Source of the DNA: Nematostella vectensis
Lineage: Eukaryota; Cnidaria; Anthozoa; Actiniaria; Edwardsiidae
Assembly (NCBI RefSeq): GCF_932526225.1
Contig: NC_064037.1
Location: forward strand, 7,980,203 to 8,044,202
Reading direction: 5' to 3'
DNA length: 64,000 bases
A model generated the notes under the pieces. The model ran no database searches and was not told the DNA's origin. It saw only the letters and a program-made list of their open reading frames with translations. Every line of letters begins with the position of its first letter. Position 1 is the stretch's first letter. This document shows, piece after piece, positions 19,801-31,900 of this stretch. The position numbers were made by a program, and so were the translations under genes.

Positions 19801-22441
19801 TTTACGGATGATTGATCCGACCATCTGGCGGTCGAGTAACACAGAAGTCCCTCTAATAACTCTTAAATGCTTTGCAAGCATTCACAAGTTAAAAATGGAA
19901 AACTTGCTCTCACAAAATAATGGAAAATGTTTTTTTGGATAAAAACACATAGAGCAGATAAAACTGAATGATCAAATCAGCCTGAATATGTAACTAACCT
20001 TGAATAGATAATAGATTTTTGTTTCCTTGTGATAATAAAGCTTCCTCCTCTGGACTCATACTTATCACAGAAACCCTGTAGCTAGGAGTAACTTGCCTTG
20101 AGTTAACTGTGAAGTGAAATGGTAATGTTAGAGTAAAAGAAACTGATAATAATAAAGATTTTATGAATCAATCATCAATTAGTTTAGATAATTATATCAT
20201 ATACAATATATTATATTATATTTTTAATTTATGATTTTCTTCATATTTTGGTACAATTTATTTTTAGATACAAATGTACCTCACCATGGTTGAGGTCCTT
20301 GACAAGTGATTCCGCTAATGAAGATGGGTAACCATCAGATAAAAGAACTTTGACATAAACTTCATATCTCAGCTAAAGTTGATAAAGCAACAATATAGAA
20401 TAAAGAATTAGAGTGCAAACAACAACAACAACAACAAAAAAAAAACAGGAAATAGACTTCTACTTCCATCCCTTCACCACCCCTGATCTGTGTTATTAAA
20501 TAATACCAAACAATGCAAATTGACATCAATCAATGCCAATTCACAGATTGAACATGTCAATCATAAAAGCACGAATAGCCAATCATGGAAAGAGATGATG
20601 CAATAACAGACATGTGTTCCCACAAATGTCTCACAAAAAGTCGGCAATAGACGCCAAAAAAAGATTGGTTTGAGATATTTTTCTGCGAATCTGGACAAGC
20701 AAATAAGCATCTTTCAGTCAGGTTTTATATAGAACCTAAATACGAAGTTAGGTCAGAGAGGGCTCTGGCTAGTCATGAACACTCAAGAGGGTATGGTTAC
20801 TCAGTACCGTTCAAATGTTTTGAGAGTTGAAAACAATGATTGCTTGTGTTTTCAGACAAGAAAAATAGGAACCTATCTTGTAGTTATCTATTTCTATGCT
20901 TCTTTACAAGATTTTCACCAAGCTTGGAAAACAAGACAAGTTTCCATCATATTAGGTTATTGTGTTTTATTTCCCAAGTCGCAGGAAAACCTTATAAAAG
21001 TCTTTATTTTAGATAAATCCGAGAACAGGACTCACTGTCCTCATCTGACATGTTGTAAAATTTGTAAGACTTTTGTGGGACATATGAAATGCACTTCACT
21101 GGCTTCTATTTTGCAGCTTTCTGATTTGATATTCGTGCGTGTATCACATCTATAAATTTATGTGATAAGGGAAAGTTCATTTATTATCCCAAGTGGGGGT
21201 TGGGGTGGGGTGAGGATACTATGGGGGTTCTTGAGAAATTTCCGAGGTCTTAAGAGGGGGGGGGGGGGACGTCAAAAGTATTTGGATTTAAAAAGGGGTG
21301 CACTGATTCTCATGGATGTTGTCTCTTCTTTATAATTTGATGAAGTGTCAAATCAGGTTTCTTGGTTCAACAAGTCTTGGTTTTGGGGGCAGTTATTTGG
21401 CATGCACAATCCAGGAGTCCAGGATACCTATTAAGCCACGTTTTATCTATGCAATGCAAACCTGTATACACCCTATATACATTTTCATGGTTTCCGCTAT
21501 ATGATATTTATTAAGTGCTTATGTTCCATATTTAAAATTATTAACAAAACGGTTTGATGCTATTAGCACTTATTCTTCATCATCAACATCTTTGCTAATG
21601 TCTAATTTGCTGTCTCCCTCTCTCTCTTTCTTTTCTTATTTGTGCTTCGCTTTTTTTGCAAGGAAAAGAATGAAAAGCCTTTTTGCTTCCTCTGGGTCAT
21701 ATAACATCAGCCTTTATCAGGTTGACAACCTGGATTTAGTCGCACCTTCAGAAATTGAGTGCCTTCAATCTTTCTGAATTAATATTTTCAGGGAATTCTT
21801 TCCACTTTCTGACCAGCTTGCAGCTAATCTCTTGCTCACATTCCTTTGACATTGTCGATTTATTTCCTTTCTTTGCTCTTTCTTTCTTCGGTTTTCTGGA
21901 GGGGGGGGGGGACACAGAAAATATGGGGGTAGGATAAGGGGGCGTATGATAGATAGGACTTGACTGCAATCATGTTTTACCAGTGCAATCATATGGTTAT
22001 AAACCTCAAGAGATGTTAGGCTCATGCGACCATTCCTATAAATAACAACAACAACAAATGTGTGTGCCTAAATACTCCACCTCCCAAAAAGCTCTTGGCA
22101 ATGCAGTAATTATTTACTTCATCTGACCTTGATAGCAGCCAGCTCTTCGATGTCACCATAAGGAAGAACAGCTCTGTAAACTTTAGTGGTGTTCCACCAA
22201 AGCGGCAGACCAACGAAGAGGAACACGAAACCAACACTGAGCGACACCACAGCCTGTGTCCATTTCTCTGGGAAGATATCATATAACAAGTACACGGGTC
22301 ACTATATAATCGTAGTAATCTAAAAATACTATTCGCCGTATCAATTTTTATCAGACGTTACAAATGAGCATTTTGTTCACTAAAAACCGACATACCTGTA
22401 GCTTTTCGCTGAGGTGAAGTTTGAATCTTTTCTTTCGCCAT
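13840..22441 (-). CDS. GPI transamidase component PIG-S
   Basis: PIG-S is an ER-membrane subunit of the complex that attaches GPI anchors to proteins. Sixteen exons on the minus strand close in phase: 22396-22441, 22128-22267, 20285-20372, 19999-20106, 18688-18840, 18429-18526, 18162-18201, 17972-18052, 17665-17835, 17138-17227, 16558-16733, 15411-15464, 15177-15335, 14439-14511, 14076-14133 and 13840-13999. The product is 564 residues, close to human PIGS (about 555). Exon 2 encodes the N-terminal membrane helix (GLPLWWNTTKVYRAVLPY) and exon 16 the C-terminal one (YAIYIPLFLPISLPVL). Conserved lumenal segments include VDSQILHYGEVGV, SPQWGGIVVYN, LATATTTLTSLAHLL and AFFDPSILALLYFPDDQK. Exons 12 and 13 sit in tandem arrays that repeat their splice sites; if a later donor of exon 13 is used, the protein gains multiples of 22 residues. 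Confidence 0.95.
14186..14345. mobile_element. Foldback (MITE-like) element in a PIG-S intron
   Basis: The left arm CCAGCATTGCTGGTGAATTC...GTGACCACAAGACAACGGAAATG recurs as an imperfect reverse complement in the right half (CATTTCCTTTGTCCTATAGTCAGTCAAGC...GAATT-type sequence ending CGCCAGCAATGCTGG). The arms are about 65-70 bp and nearly meet at the centre, so the whole 160 bp can fold into one hairpin. No coding sequence. It lies between PIG-S exons 14 and 15. Confidence 0.6.
14540..15235 (-). repeat. 66-bp tandem array carrying PIG-S exon 13 end and 5' splice site
   Basis: Eight clear copies (plus degraded ones to about 14540) of a 66-bp unit lie head to tail. On the minus strand each encodes NLVIGDQI(K/N)NQVEQALAAIHKV, so the array stays open in the PIG-S frame. 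Each unit contains ACACAAG followed by a GT donor. Donor GTs fall at plus positions 15175, 15109, 15043, 14977, 14911, 14845, 14779 and 14713 (lower base of each pair). Seven read GTAAAT; the one at 14845 reads GTAAGT, the better U1 match. Confidence 0.92.
15425..16062 (-). repeat. 80-bp tandem array carrying PIG-S exon 12 start and 3' splice site
   Basis: Eight head-to-tail copies, nearly identical. On the minus strand each copy holds TATCTCTTTGTTATAG followed by GGGTCTCCTCAAAATACTC, that is, the pyrimidine tract, the AG and the first two-thirds of PIG-S exon 12. Only the exon-proximal copy runs on into the rest of the exon (CTGACTGATTGG, then the GTAGGT donor at 15405-15410). That copy also has one extra base in its pyrimidine tract. 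Eighty is not a multiple of three, so upstream acceptors would shift the frame. Confidence 0.93.
16895..16977 (-). pseudogene. Decayed duplicate of PIG-S exon 10
   Basis: This intronic stretch aligns with exon 10 (17138-17227), especially its 3' half and donor: GTGCCGTCTGAAGAGCACACACG here against GTGCCATCCAAGAAGCACACACC there, followed by GATGGTGG against GATGGTGAG. Possible splice sites survive, but the span is 83 bp instead of 90 and the expected frame meets a stop early. It reads as a dead copy of an exon duplication and not a usable alternative exon. Confidence 0.55.
18936..19012 (-). other. tRNA-like remnant
   Basis: On the minus strand GTTAGTCTAGCAGTGCGGAC resembles an A box and CCCAGGTTCAATTTCC a B box at tRNA-like spacing. 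The anticodon stem has mismatches and the acceptor stem does not pair properly, so it is not a functional tRNA. It may be a tRNA pseudogene or the head of a tRNA-derived SINE. It lies in the intron between PIG-S exons 4 and 5. Confidence 0.3.
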
Positions 22442-22668
22442 GTTGGAAAAGTAGACTGCTGAAAGACTGGGCACAACTTACACAGGAATCCCACACGAAT
22501 TTTCTCATCGCCCTTACACTTACACCATACACCACGCACTTACGTACTTATCAATACATTTTCAGGCCTAAACGATTTATAAAATTATATGAAAAATTTA
22601 GATTAAAAATATTTTTCAGGTATTTTTTTTTTCATTCGCACGCGATGTTTTGGGATTCCTGTCTAAAA
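22442..22668. promoter_or_regulatory. Shared upstream region of PIG-S and the YdjC-type gene
   Basis: The two start codons point away from each other and are about 200-230 bp apart. Such a short head-to-head gap implies one bidirectional promoter. I see no clear TATA box. This is inferred from arrangement alone. Confidence 0.5.
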
Positions 22669-24856
22669 ATGGCCGCCTACCCAAAGGTGAAGTATCTTAT
22701 CGTAAACGCAGATGATTTTGGCTACTGCAGCAAAAGAAATCAAGGTATCCTGCAGGCCTTCCAGAAGGGAGTAGTCACAAGCATATCTTTAATGGTTAAT
22801 GCAGAGTCAAGTGTACAAGCTGCCGAGTTAGCCAAAGAACATGGCCTTCCTGTCGGGTTGCATTTGAACTTGTCCGAGGGACGCCCTCTTGTTTTGGGAC
22901 ACAAGACTCTTGTAGACAGCGATGGGTTCATGAAAGCAAAGGAGCAGCTTCAAAAACTTCTTTCTCAAGGAATCATCGACAAGAAAGAGGTTTGTATAAA
23001 GGCCTGTCAGGCTCATGTCATATTCCCTCAGCTATAGCCTTTGTTTAATGAGAGTTTTATACTTGACAGAGAAGATTTATGGAAAAACACATAATAAATG
23101 TGATATGACTGCTGAAAGGATATAAAGAGAACAAATATCATTGCTTGGGCAAAAGAGTGGACAATCCTTACCTCCCCTGGGAGGGTAGGTGGGTGATAAT
23201 TATATTATATTATATTAGGGATTTAAACCACCATCAGGGTCTGGGGTTTTATGTCTGTTTTATTTTTCATTAAGGCGCGATATCGAACTTTTCTGGCAAT
23301 TTGATATTTAAGTTATACGATATTTATCACTCATCTAAAATCGGATATAAATCAGATATTTTTATTTCACAGGGTTCTAGTATCAGATATTTAGTCGATA
23401 AAATAACAAAGGAAAGTAGAGGAGTCTAGCCATTATCTAATAGCATATAATTAGATGAAAACAATGCTAATATCCTAGTCTTAATATTAGATATCAGGGA
23501 TAATGTTCAATATCACGCTCTCTTTTTTTAATGCAAGGTCATTTTTTTGGTAGTCTCTTGGTGTTAAGGAGCACTAGCACCAAAACACAATGGAACAAAA
23601 GCCAAAAACAAAGACCTTTGAACAAGACAATGAAATAGAGTACAAAGGCCTTGAGCACCAGAAACAAAGCTATCCATTACACCAAGAAATACCCATTTTT
23701 TTGCTTTTCTGACTCTCATCCCCCCCTTTTTAGTATAAGTACCTCTCCCCCTCATGCTTTCCCCAAGGCCTTTGTAGATTTTATTGTTGTGCTGTTTCTT
23801 TTCACACCAACTTATTCAACATATATATCTATACTTTAGATTCAACAGGAAATAAAAGCTCAACTGCAGTGGTTTCAGGATCATGTTGGCCGTAATCCAA
23901 CTCATGTAGACGGCCATCAGCACGTACATGTTTTTCCTACAGTCTGTGAGATTTTGGCAGCCACCATGCAGCAGATGGGGCTAAAGAAGACTAGAAACCC
24001 AGTAGAGTTGTCTCTTCAGAGCTGTCCATGGATTCCTCAGGCCCGACTGGAGTTTTTTAATGGAGTTGTACACAATGCTGCTGCAGCTCTGGATGTATAT
24101 AGCAAAGCTGGCATAAGGTAAGATGACAAATTTAATCAAATGGTAAAAAAACATTTCTCACTAGCCTTTTTTAAACAGTACACCTATAGATGTAATAACT
24201 TGAGCATCCAGACATATGGATGTATGGTACCCAGGATTTGCTGAAGGGTTTGCGTAGACATCATTAGACAAATTAGAAATTAGACATCATTAGAAAATGT
24301 GAGATCCTTCAATAAGAAATTTCTCATATTTTGGCAGTCATTGTTGTCTACATGCCTAAAAGAACCAAACCATAACATGCTTTCAATGATGAAATTGTGG
24401 CAGGTAGTACGGTTACTTCCTTCCTAAATTCACCCTTGTCATCAACATGTTTTGGCAAAGCACTTGTTCAGGGGAGGAGCTTACAATTATGGTATTGCCA
24501 AGGATAACTGCTTCCTTCATTTACTGTTTCTATTCATGTTCAATAGCTTCCCTCAAAGATTTGTTGGCCTTACTACAATGGGCAAGAATATGACAGAGGA
24601 GAGATTGCAACAGGCTTTGAGCACTGCCTTTAAGTGTCAAACAACATTTCCAGATAATGGCTGGTCCAATACCTGTGAGCTAATGGTTCATCCTGGTTTT
24701 GCTAGCACTGCTGGGCGTGGTGGTTGTGGGGGAGGTCCAGATGAATTTGCACAATCTTTGGACAGAGAACATGAACTGCATATCCTAACTAGTGAAAGTT
24801 TTCGGAGTTTTCTGGACTCACAAAATTTTCTACTTCAGTCATATCACGATTTATGA
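22669..24856 (+). CDS. YdjC-type carbohydrate deacetylase
   Basis: Members of this family remove N-acetyl groups from oligosaccharides using a divalent metal. Three exons close in phase: 22669-22989, 23840-24117 and 24547-24856, giving 302 residues. The N-terminus has LIVNADDFGYC, the family signature with the catalytic and metal-binding Asp pair. VGLHLNLSEGRPL carries a metal-binding His, and exon 2 has HVDGHQHVHVFP with further metal-ligand histidines. Exon 3 ends with the conserved CELMVHPGF segment and DREHELHIL. An in-frame Met at 22645 is possible, but 22669 (AAAAATGGCC) has the better initiation context. No signal peptide is evident, so a cytosolic location is likely. It is head-to-head with PIG-S and tail-to-tail with isocitrate lyase. 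The animal substrate is not established. Confidence 0.9.
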
Positions 24857-25371
24857 CAGACTATAGGATCTGGGGTGAAATTAATTTAATTATTTATTTT
24901 CATTGTCAGATTTCTGTACATTATTAACATCAAAGACAAAACTAATTATCAACAGGCCCATAGCCAGGGGTGGGGGTTTGGAAGAACCTCCCCACTCTAC
25001 TGGATAGTCCGCTGCAAGCTAGGACAAGCTACCTAATAGAAAATTGTCAGCTAAATGGCTAAATGACCCCCCCCCCCCCCAGCTCAAAATCCTGGCCACG
25101 AGCCTCATCGAATGATATATACTCAAAAATATTTGAAGAGATAAATATTTATTAACAATAGCCTAAGATACACATATCTACATTAACTACATTACAATAC
25201 TAAACTATTACAAATAAGGCATTGGAAAGTGGGAAATTAAAGCATTTGTTTTGTTTAAATAGGATTGGTAAAATGTTATTGTTCATTTGTTAAAAAAAAT
25301 ATACAAAACCTCGAAGGAAAAAATATTAAATAAAATGAAATCGTCTCTTTGACATGGAAAATAACTGCATT
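24857..25371. other. Convergent intergenic region with a short transposon
   Basis: Between the YdjC-type gene and isocitrate lyase. At about 24955-25107 an element starts CAGGCCCATAGCCAGGGG and ends CCTGGCCACGAGCCTC, imperfect inverted ends around a non-coding interior with a 14-C run. On the minus strand a poly(A) signal AATAAA (plus 25148-25153) is suitably placed for isocitrate lyase. Confidence 0.55.
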
Positions 25372-27785
25372 TTATAACTTTGATGCAGCATATGCAGATT
25401 TCTGTGTGAACTGTTCCTCCTCTGTTGAGCCAGCCATTGCTGTCACAGAACTCTTGCCCCCACTGACTGCAATGGAAACTTTGTCAAAGTAGCTTGTGCC
25501 AACTTCTCTTTGATGCTTGTGTGCAGTGAACCCATACTTTGCCTGGGCGAACTCGTCCTCTTGTAGTTTGGTGTAGGCTGTCATTCCATGATCTCTATAG
25601 TCACTTGCAAGCTTGAACATCCCATGGTTGAGACTGTGGAATCCAGCAAGTGTAACAAACTGGAATCTGTAACCCATTTTTCCAAGTTCCTTTTGGAAGA
25701 CAGCAATCTCTGCATCACTGAGGTTAGCCTTCCAGTTGAATGAAGGTGAGCAGTTGTAAGCGAGTGGTTTTCCAGGGAACTTTGCATGGATAGCATTGGC
25801 AAACCTTCTTGCTTCCTCAATGTTGGGTTTGCCAGTTTCGCACCATAGCATATCACAATAAGGTGCGTATGCCAGAGCACGAGCAATGGCCTGGTCAAGT
25901 CCTGGGCGGGAACAGAAGAATCCCTCTGGAGTTCTCTCACCAGTCAGGAATGGTCTGTCATTGGGATCAATGTCACTGGTGACCAAGGCAGCAGCATTTG
26001 CATCAGTGCGCCCAACAATCACAAGTGGTACACCCATAGTGTCGGCTGCTAGTCGAGCTGCATTAAGCACCTTTATGAACTGTCTTGTCGGGACAAGCAC
26101 TTTTCCTCCAAGATGACCACACTTCTTCTCTGAAGCAAGCTGGTCTTCGAAGTGAACCCCGGCTGCTCCAGCTTGAATCTACGGGGAGAAAGACATTGTT
26201 AGAAACTGTGCTAACTTTCTGAATGCCCATAGCTAAACACTCTCTTGAGAAATACTGACGGAGTGAAAATGAAAATGCTAGAGGGAAAGTGAAAATTACT
26301 TTGCTAAATGGGAAAAGATTTGGGTTCATTTACAAATTCTTATTATCTGTTGTGCAAATGGGGGGGGGGGGGGAGGTGGTTGCTAGGTCCTTTATTCTTA
26401 CCATTGCCTTCACAAGTTCAAAGGCATTTAAGGGACCACCGAAACCAGCTTCACAATCGGCCAGGATTGGCAGGAAGAAGTCAGTGGAGTTGTTGCCTTC
26501 CATGTGGTTAATCTGATCTGCACGCACAAGTGCATTGTTGATTTTCTGCACCAGTTTAGGGGCAGAGTTGGCAGGGTAGAGGCTCTGGTCGGGGTAAGTC
26601 TGGCCGGCCTCGTTATTATCAGCGGCCACTTGCCATCCGCTCAGGTAGATCGCCTTGAGACCTCCTTTTGCCATCTGCACGGCTTGGCCACCTTAAAAGT
26701 AAATTATATAAAGGATAAAGTTAGGGTTTACGTTAGAGCATGTCAATGTGAACAAACCACTAAAAAGTTAACGTTTTGGAGAATGTTAAAATGTGAAAAT
26801 TTGAACTTGTTCGAGAGAAAGAAAAGCGACCAATGTTTTATTTTTTTTCTTAAAAGACAGCGTAATGATTTTTTCGAAATATGCAAATGAGCCGTTTGAG
26901 AATTTTTCAAGTAATATTAAAAGTACTTAAAAATAAAAGCACCATTTCGAATAGTGGTGTTTCCACTTTTTGGTTGATAGCCATAATAGCGCCCTCAGTA
27001 CGTTTTTAGCAGAGTTTTTTTTTTTTCTAGTGGCACGATGCGCAAATAAAATGAACTTTGTTCCCAAGCGATGTGCTTGAAATTATTCACGAAAAAGGTG
27101 AAACAAAAAAAAAAAATCAGGGATCAAAACAGTGCGACAAGCACAAAGAATGGCGAAGCAGGTGTGAAGTTAGTCTTTACTGCAAAATGGTTTTCGTATT
27201 CTAGAGTTTCCCATCATCGATATCTTCTTTAGCTCATGGCTGATGCAATCGCTAGAGCTACGTGGCATACAGTTGATCCTTTCTCTCACAAATCACAATT
27301 CTACCGAAATTAGCAGATTTCTACCACACTTGGGGTTTTCTACAGCTTGTTTACTGTGTCGTTTTCTTAGCAGCCCCTTTTCGAGACCAAAGACGAATCG
27401 TGACTTGATGTTCGCGCCACGCCACACCGCTTTCACTCCTTCTTCCATATTAGCGAAATTCTACCATATTTGGGAGAGCTAAGATTTCACGTGGGGTCTC
27501 CCCGAAACACGCAAATGTGAACGAAAACAAACCGCTATATGCCGAGAAGCGAAGCGAAAAAAGTAATGGCGACCTTAATAAAAAGATATTTTTACCTGTG
27601 AGAGCGCCGAGTGCGTTCACATAACTGGCGCCTCCACGGCTGATATAATTCCAGAGTTTCTCAGCGCCCATCTTCGCCAGAGTATATTCAATTTGAACAG
27701 AACCCCGTAAGCGCTCTACCATTTCTGGGGTGTAGTCTCTTTTTACGCCGGCCCATCGATTGTTTTGCGATGAAAAAAAGGCCAT
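25372..27785 (-). CDS. Isocitrate lyase, bacterial-type, peroxisomal
   Basis: Cleaves isocitrate to glyoxylate and succinate, the first committed step of the glyoxylate shunt. Three exons close in phase: 27596-27785, 26402-26691 and 25372-26178, giving 428 residues, the size of bacterial AceA (about 434). The catalytic loop reads [11 protein letters not shown] in exon 3. Other hallmarks are [11 protein letters not shown] across the first junction, [48 protein letters not shown] and [10 protein letters not shown]. The C-terminus is SKL, a canonical PTS1, so I infer import into peroxisomes. All catalytic motifs are intact. It is a stand-alone enzyme, unlike the fused lyase-synthase of nematodes. 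Introns and the SKL tail show that it is a resident eukaryotic gene. Malate synthase lies divergently about 1.2 kb away. Confidence 0.96.
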
Positions 27786-28977
27786 TTTGAAATTGCGTTG
27801 AAGAAATTGCGGAGCGTCTTACGGGATAGTTCGATCTCAAAGAAATCGTGAAATGTAAAGTTCGTGATGCGTCCGAATATTTTATTATGCGCTTTGTTGG
27901 ACTTTGATCTCTTCTCAAAAATATTTCCGATTGGTGTATAAACAATAGCTTTGTTCTCTCTTGAATGTGATTGGACAAGTCATGGTTGTGTACTTTCCCA
28001 GTTTTACGTAAATGACAGTGGCAATCGTGTTTGAAAGCACGCTAAAAAAACGTATAGCGCGGCAATGTAAAATAATTCCTAAATAAAAATATTGAATCGA
28101 ACAACATCAGTTACTTGATATTGTCAGCCGTCTAAATAAAAAAATCATAACACTACTCTATATTGCTTCCAAACATCAACAATTTTACGTTTACGTGATT
28201 CTATGCGTGTTTGCTGTGCGTGGGCGGTGGGGGGGTGTGTATGAAGGAGGCTGCTAATACGTACGCACTAAGAAATCCTTCGACATTTTATTCCTATAAA
28301 CTCAAACACAGTTTTTGCTAAATCGATTCGCAAGTTAACACCAAATGAAACGCTACAATTAATGGGTTAGGGTTTGTTGTTTATACGTGGCCATGCAAAT
28401 AAATAAATTTTGGACTTTGATCGTTGACATATTTGGGTTTAGAACCGAGGCTGCTCATTTACATATTGCATTACGCATCGAATCCTTGGTTGTCACCAAA
28501 ATTCTGAAGGTAAGTATTGCGTCTCCCGAGTTTCTTTGGTGTGTTTTATTACTATATGAATCAAGTTTGTGTGTTCCTATTTAGCTTTGGGGTACTTTTT
28601 TAGCAATGTGTTGTTCCGAGTTTTCGAGAATGTCATTTCACTTTGACACGTGTCTAACTAGAAACGGCAAACCGGAGAAACGAGCTTCTGATACTAAGTA
28701 AGCTATCCGAGATAATTTGATCTGGACATCACATTTAGTTTAGTTTGAGATTCATGATTTCCCAGTTTCCAAGTTTTCATGCATTGGGTTTTCGTTATAG
28801 ACTCTTTATTTGTTGTTATAGTTAGCTTTAAGTGAACTTTGTACTCTGTGATATTTTACTATTATGTCAGCGTAGTCTATCGACCCCTCTCCACAATTTT
28901 TAGTGTGAGAACTGCTATTTATTTCTTTATTATTTTTTTTATTACAGGGAATTGCATTGTAAACATTCCTGATGAGA
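27786..28977. promoter_or_regulatory. Region between divergent isocitrate lyase and malate synthase
   Basis: About 1.2 kb separates the start codons of the two glyoxylate-shunt genes. It must hold both promoters and at least one 5' UTR intron of malate synthase, because a 3' splice site (TTATTACAG, ending 28947) lies just upstream of the malate synthase start. An open stretch at 28387-28515 ends in a good donor and could be a 5' UTR exon. No TATA box or known operator was recognised. Confidence 0.5.
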
Positions 28978-31900
28978 ATGAACTGCCCCAAAGGTACTTT
29001 TTACTCATTTGTTTTCCTTAATCACAAACAATATATGTTTTTGGAGGTCAAAGGTTACCTTATTAACTGCGTTTAAATCAGGACGTTCATATTTTTGGTA
29101 TATATACGCCAAAATAGAATATGGGGCTGATTGAATGTGGGATGCTTGGGTCTCCCAATAACTAATTTAAAGTTATCTCCTTGTATGACTTCCTAGTTTA
29201 AGTTATAGACAATAATGTTTCATTGGTTGTCACATGTCAAATACTTCTGGTAATAAAAATGAATTTTCTTTATTGGACTTTGATCTTTACAACGAGAAGA
29301 GTTCTTGGACTATGAACTTTGATATTCTTATGAAGTAGAAAATTATATTGCAGATGAATGTTTGCTCAGGGTGCTTGGCAAATAGTAGTGTTCACAAGGC
29401 AGTCATTGTTGAGACATTAGAGAGCTTAAACAAGTCAACACGAACGGCATCAAAAACGCTGCGCACACTCACAAATTGCTGAAAAAGGCGTTGACGTCTG
29501 TGACAGGAGATCTCGAATGGTGTTCCTATTTTTAAGTTCTACGTGCGTGGTCATGGACGTCAAAGCTGTCTTTCAGCAATTAAGGAGCATGCGCACCGAA
29601 TTGTGAGATGTAGAATAGCTTAGCCCCCTTCTTGGGATTAGGCAAAACTAGAGATTGGGTGATGCCCCCCACTTAAATTCAGAAATTTTGAGGAAGAATA
29701 AAAATAAATATATATTAGAGAGTCCATGAAGAATAACTTACCCTGCTCCCTCTTTTATAAATTCTTTTGCTTTTGCCCTCTGAGTAACATACGGTCTATT
29801 CTTTGTTCCCCTAGGTGTGGAGGTGGTCAGTGATGTCCACCCGGACCATGCTCACATCCTATCATATCAAGCACTGGAATTCCTGGCTGACCTGCATAGG
29901 AGGTTTAACTACACACGAAAACAACTTCTGAAAAAACGCATGCAAATCCAGAGTGAGATCAATGCTGGGAAGAAGATAACCTATCCAGTGAGCAACCATT
30001 CCAAAGACTGGAAAGTGTCGGCAGTACCACATGATCTTCAGATGCGGCATGTTGAGATTACTGGGCCTACAGACTGTAAGATGGTCATTAATGCCATGAA
30101 TAGTGGCGCCGATATGTATATGGCAGATTTTGAAGATTCCTTATCTCCCACATGGAAGAATATTGTGGAAGGCCAAGTGAACCTCCTGGAGGCCAATAAG
30201 AAAACCATTCAGTTTGTTAACCCAGATGGTGAGACTTAATTAAAAAGGGATTTTTTATTGTGAATTATTCTAAAACTTACATATAACTTTGTCACTTCCC
30301 TAGACTTGGGGGGGGGGGGGGGTATTGACTCCATGTATGAAAATTCTTTTAGAAATATCTTTTTTGTCGATGAAGGGGAAGAGGGTGAGAAAGAATTTTT
30401 GCAGAATGCTGGATTCTTAATGCTTTTTCCTTATATTCTAGTCTCTTATTCGATCCTACCTTAGGCCTTGTAGTCAAACAATTCCCTTTCTCACAAAAAA
30501 ACAGCAGGAACTCAATCCTGTCAGTCCCCCTTATTTCTATTCAATTTTGCAGCCATAGTTAGATAAATGCATGGTTTTCCATCAGGCTCAGTGCGCGAGC
30601 TAAAAGACAAGACTGCCTGCTTGCTGGTTCGTACTCGTGGGTGGCACCTAGATGAACGGCACATCATCTGCGATAATGAACCAATGGCAGGGGCCCTTGT
30701 GGACTTTGGCCTTTACTTTTTCCACAACCTGCATGTCCGCCTTGCAGCAAACTCAGCTCCTTACTTCTACCTGCCGAAAATGGAGACCCACCTTGAGACA
30801 AGGCTGTGGAATGATGTGTTCAGGGCTGCTCAAGACTACATGGGGGTGCCACAAGGTCAGTAACAAACCCCCTCTTCAGGGCTTACTCCAGAAAGCCAAA
30901 AGGTCAGTACCAAACCCCCTCTTCAGGGCTTACTCCATAAAGCCAAAAGGTCAGTACCAAACCCCCTATTTAGGGCTTACTCCATGAAGCCACAAGGTCA
31001 GTACCAAACCCCCTCTTCAGGGCTTACTTCATGAAGCCACAAGATCAGTACCAAACCCCCTCTTCAGGGCTTACTTCATGAAGCCACAAGATCAGTAACA
31101 AACCCCCTCTTCAGGGCTTACTCTATGAAGCCACAAGATCAGTACCAAACCCCCTCTTCAGGGCTTACTCCATAAAGCCACAGGGTCAGTACCAAACCCC
31201 CTCTTCAGGGCTTACTCTATGAAGCCACAAGGTCAGTACCAAACCCCTTCTTTATGGCTTACTTTATGAAGCCACAAGATCAGTACCAAACCCCCTCTGT
31301 AGGGCTTACACCTGAAAGCCACAAGGTCAGTACCAACCCCCCTCTTTAGGGCTTACTCTATGAAGGCACAAGATCAGTACCAAACCCTCTCTTCAGGGAT
31401 TACTCAAGGAAGCCAAAAGGTCAGTACCAAACCCACTCTTCAGGACTTACTCCATAAAGCCACAAGGTCACCCCCTATTCAGGGCTTACTCCATTAAGCC
31501 AAAATGAAGGCCAAGTAAATCTCCTGGATGCCAATAATATAACAATTCAGTTTGTTAACCCAGGTGGCAAGACTTAATTGAAGCAAGACATAACCTTTTA
31601 TTGTACATATATCTAAAACATACACGTTTGTCTCTTCCCTAGAAGCCCAGTCATTGTCAATGCTAGACGGTTCCTTTTTCTTGACAAGCATAAAATAAAA
31701 TAGCTCGTTCTGCCCTCTAGTTCTGCTCATAAGCTATTTATTTGATATGCATTATAGGAAAAGTTGAAAAAAAGCATAATAGATAAAAAAGAGGGTGGGG
31801 TAAGAAATCAAGAATTCCAGCCTTTTTAGGTATCAAAGCATTATTTGAAAAAAAACCCATCTGCTAATATAGTATTTTAATGCCATGGAAACAATTTGGT

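Noticed and set aside
20775..21155. 126-codon plus-strand frame in a PIG-S intron
   Set aside because: No similarity that I recognise and no initiation or splice context; most likely chance in AT-rich DNA.
28387..28584. Candidate first coding exon of malate synthase
   Set aside because: It ends in a good donor, but its phase does not fit the 29815 exon. The ATG at 28978 with one leftover base fits exactly; this stretch may be 5' UTR.
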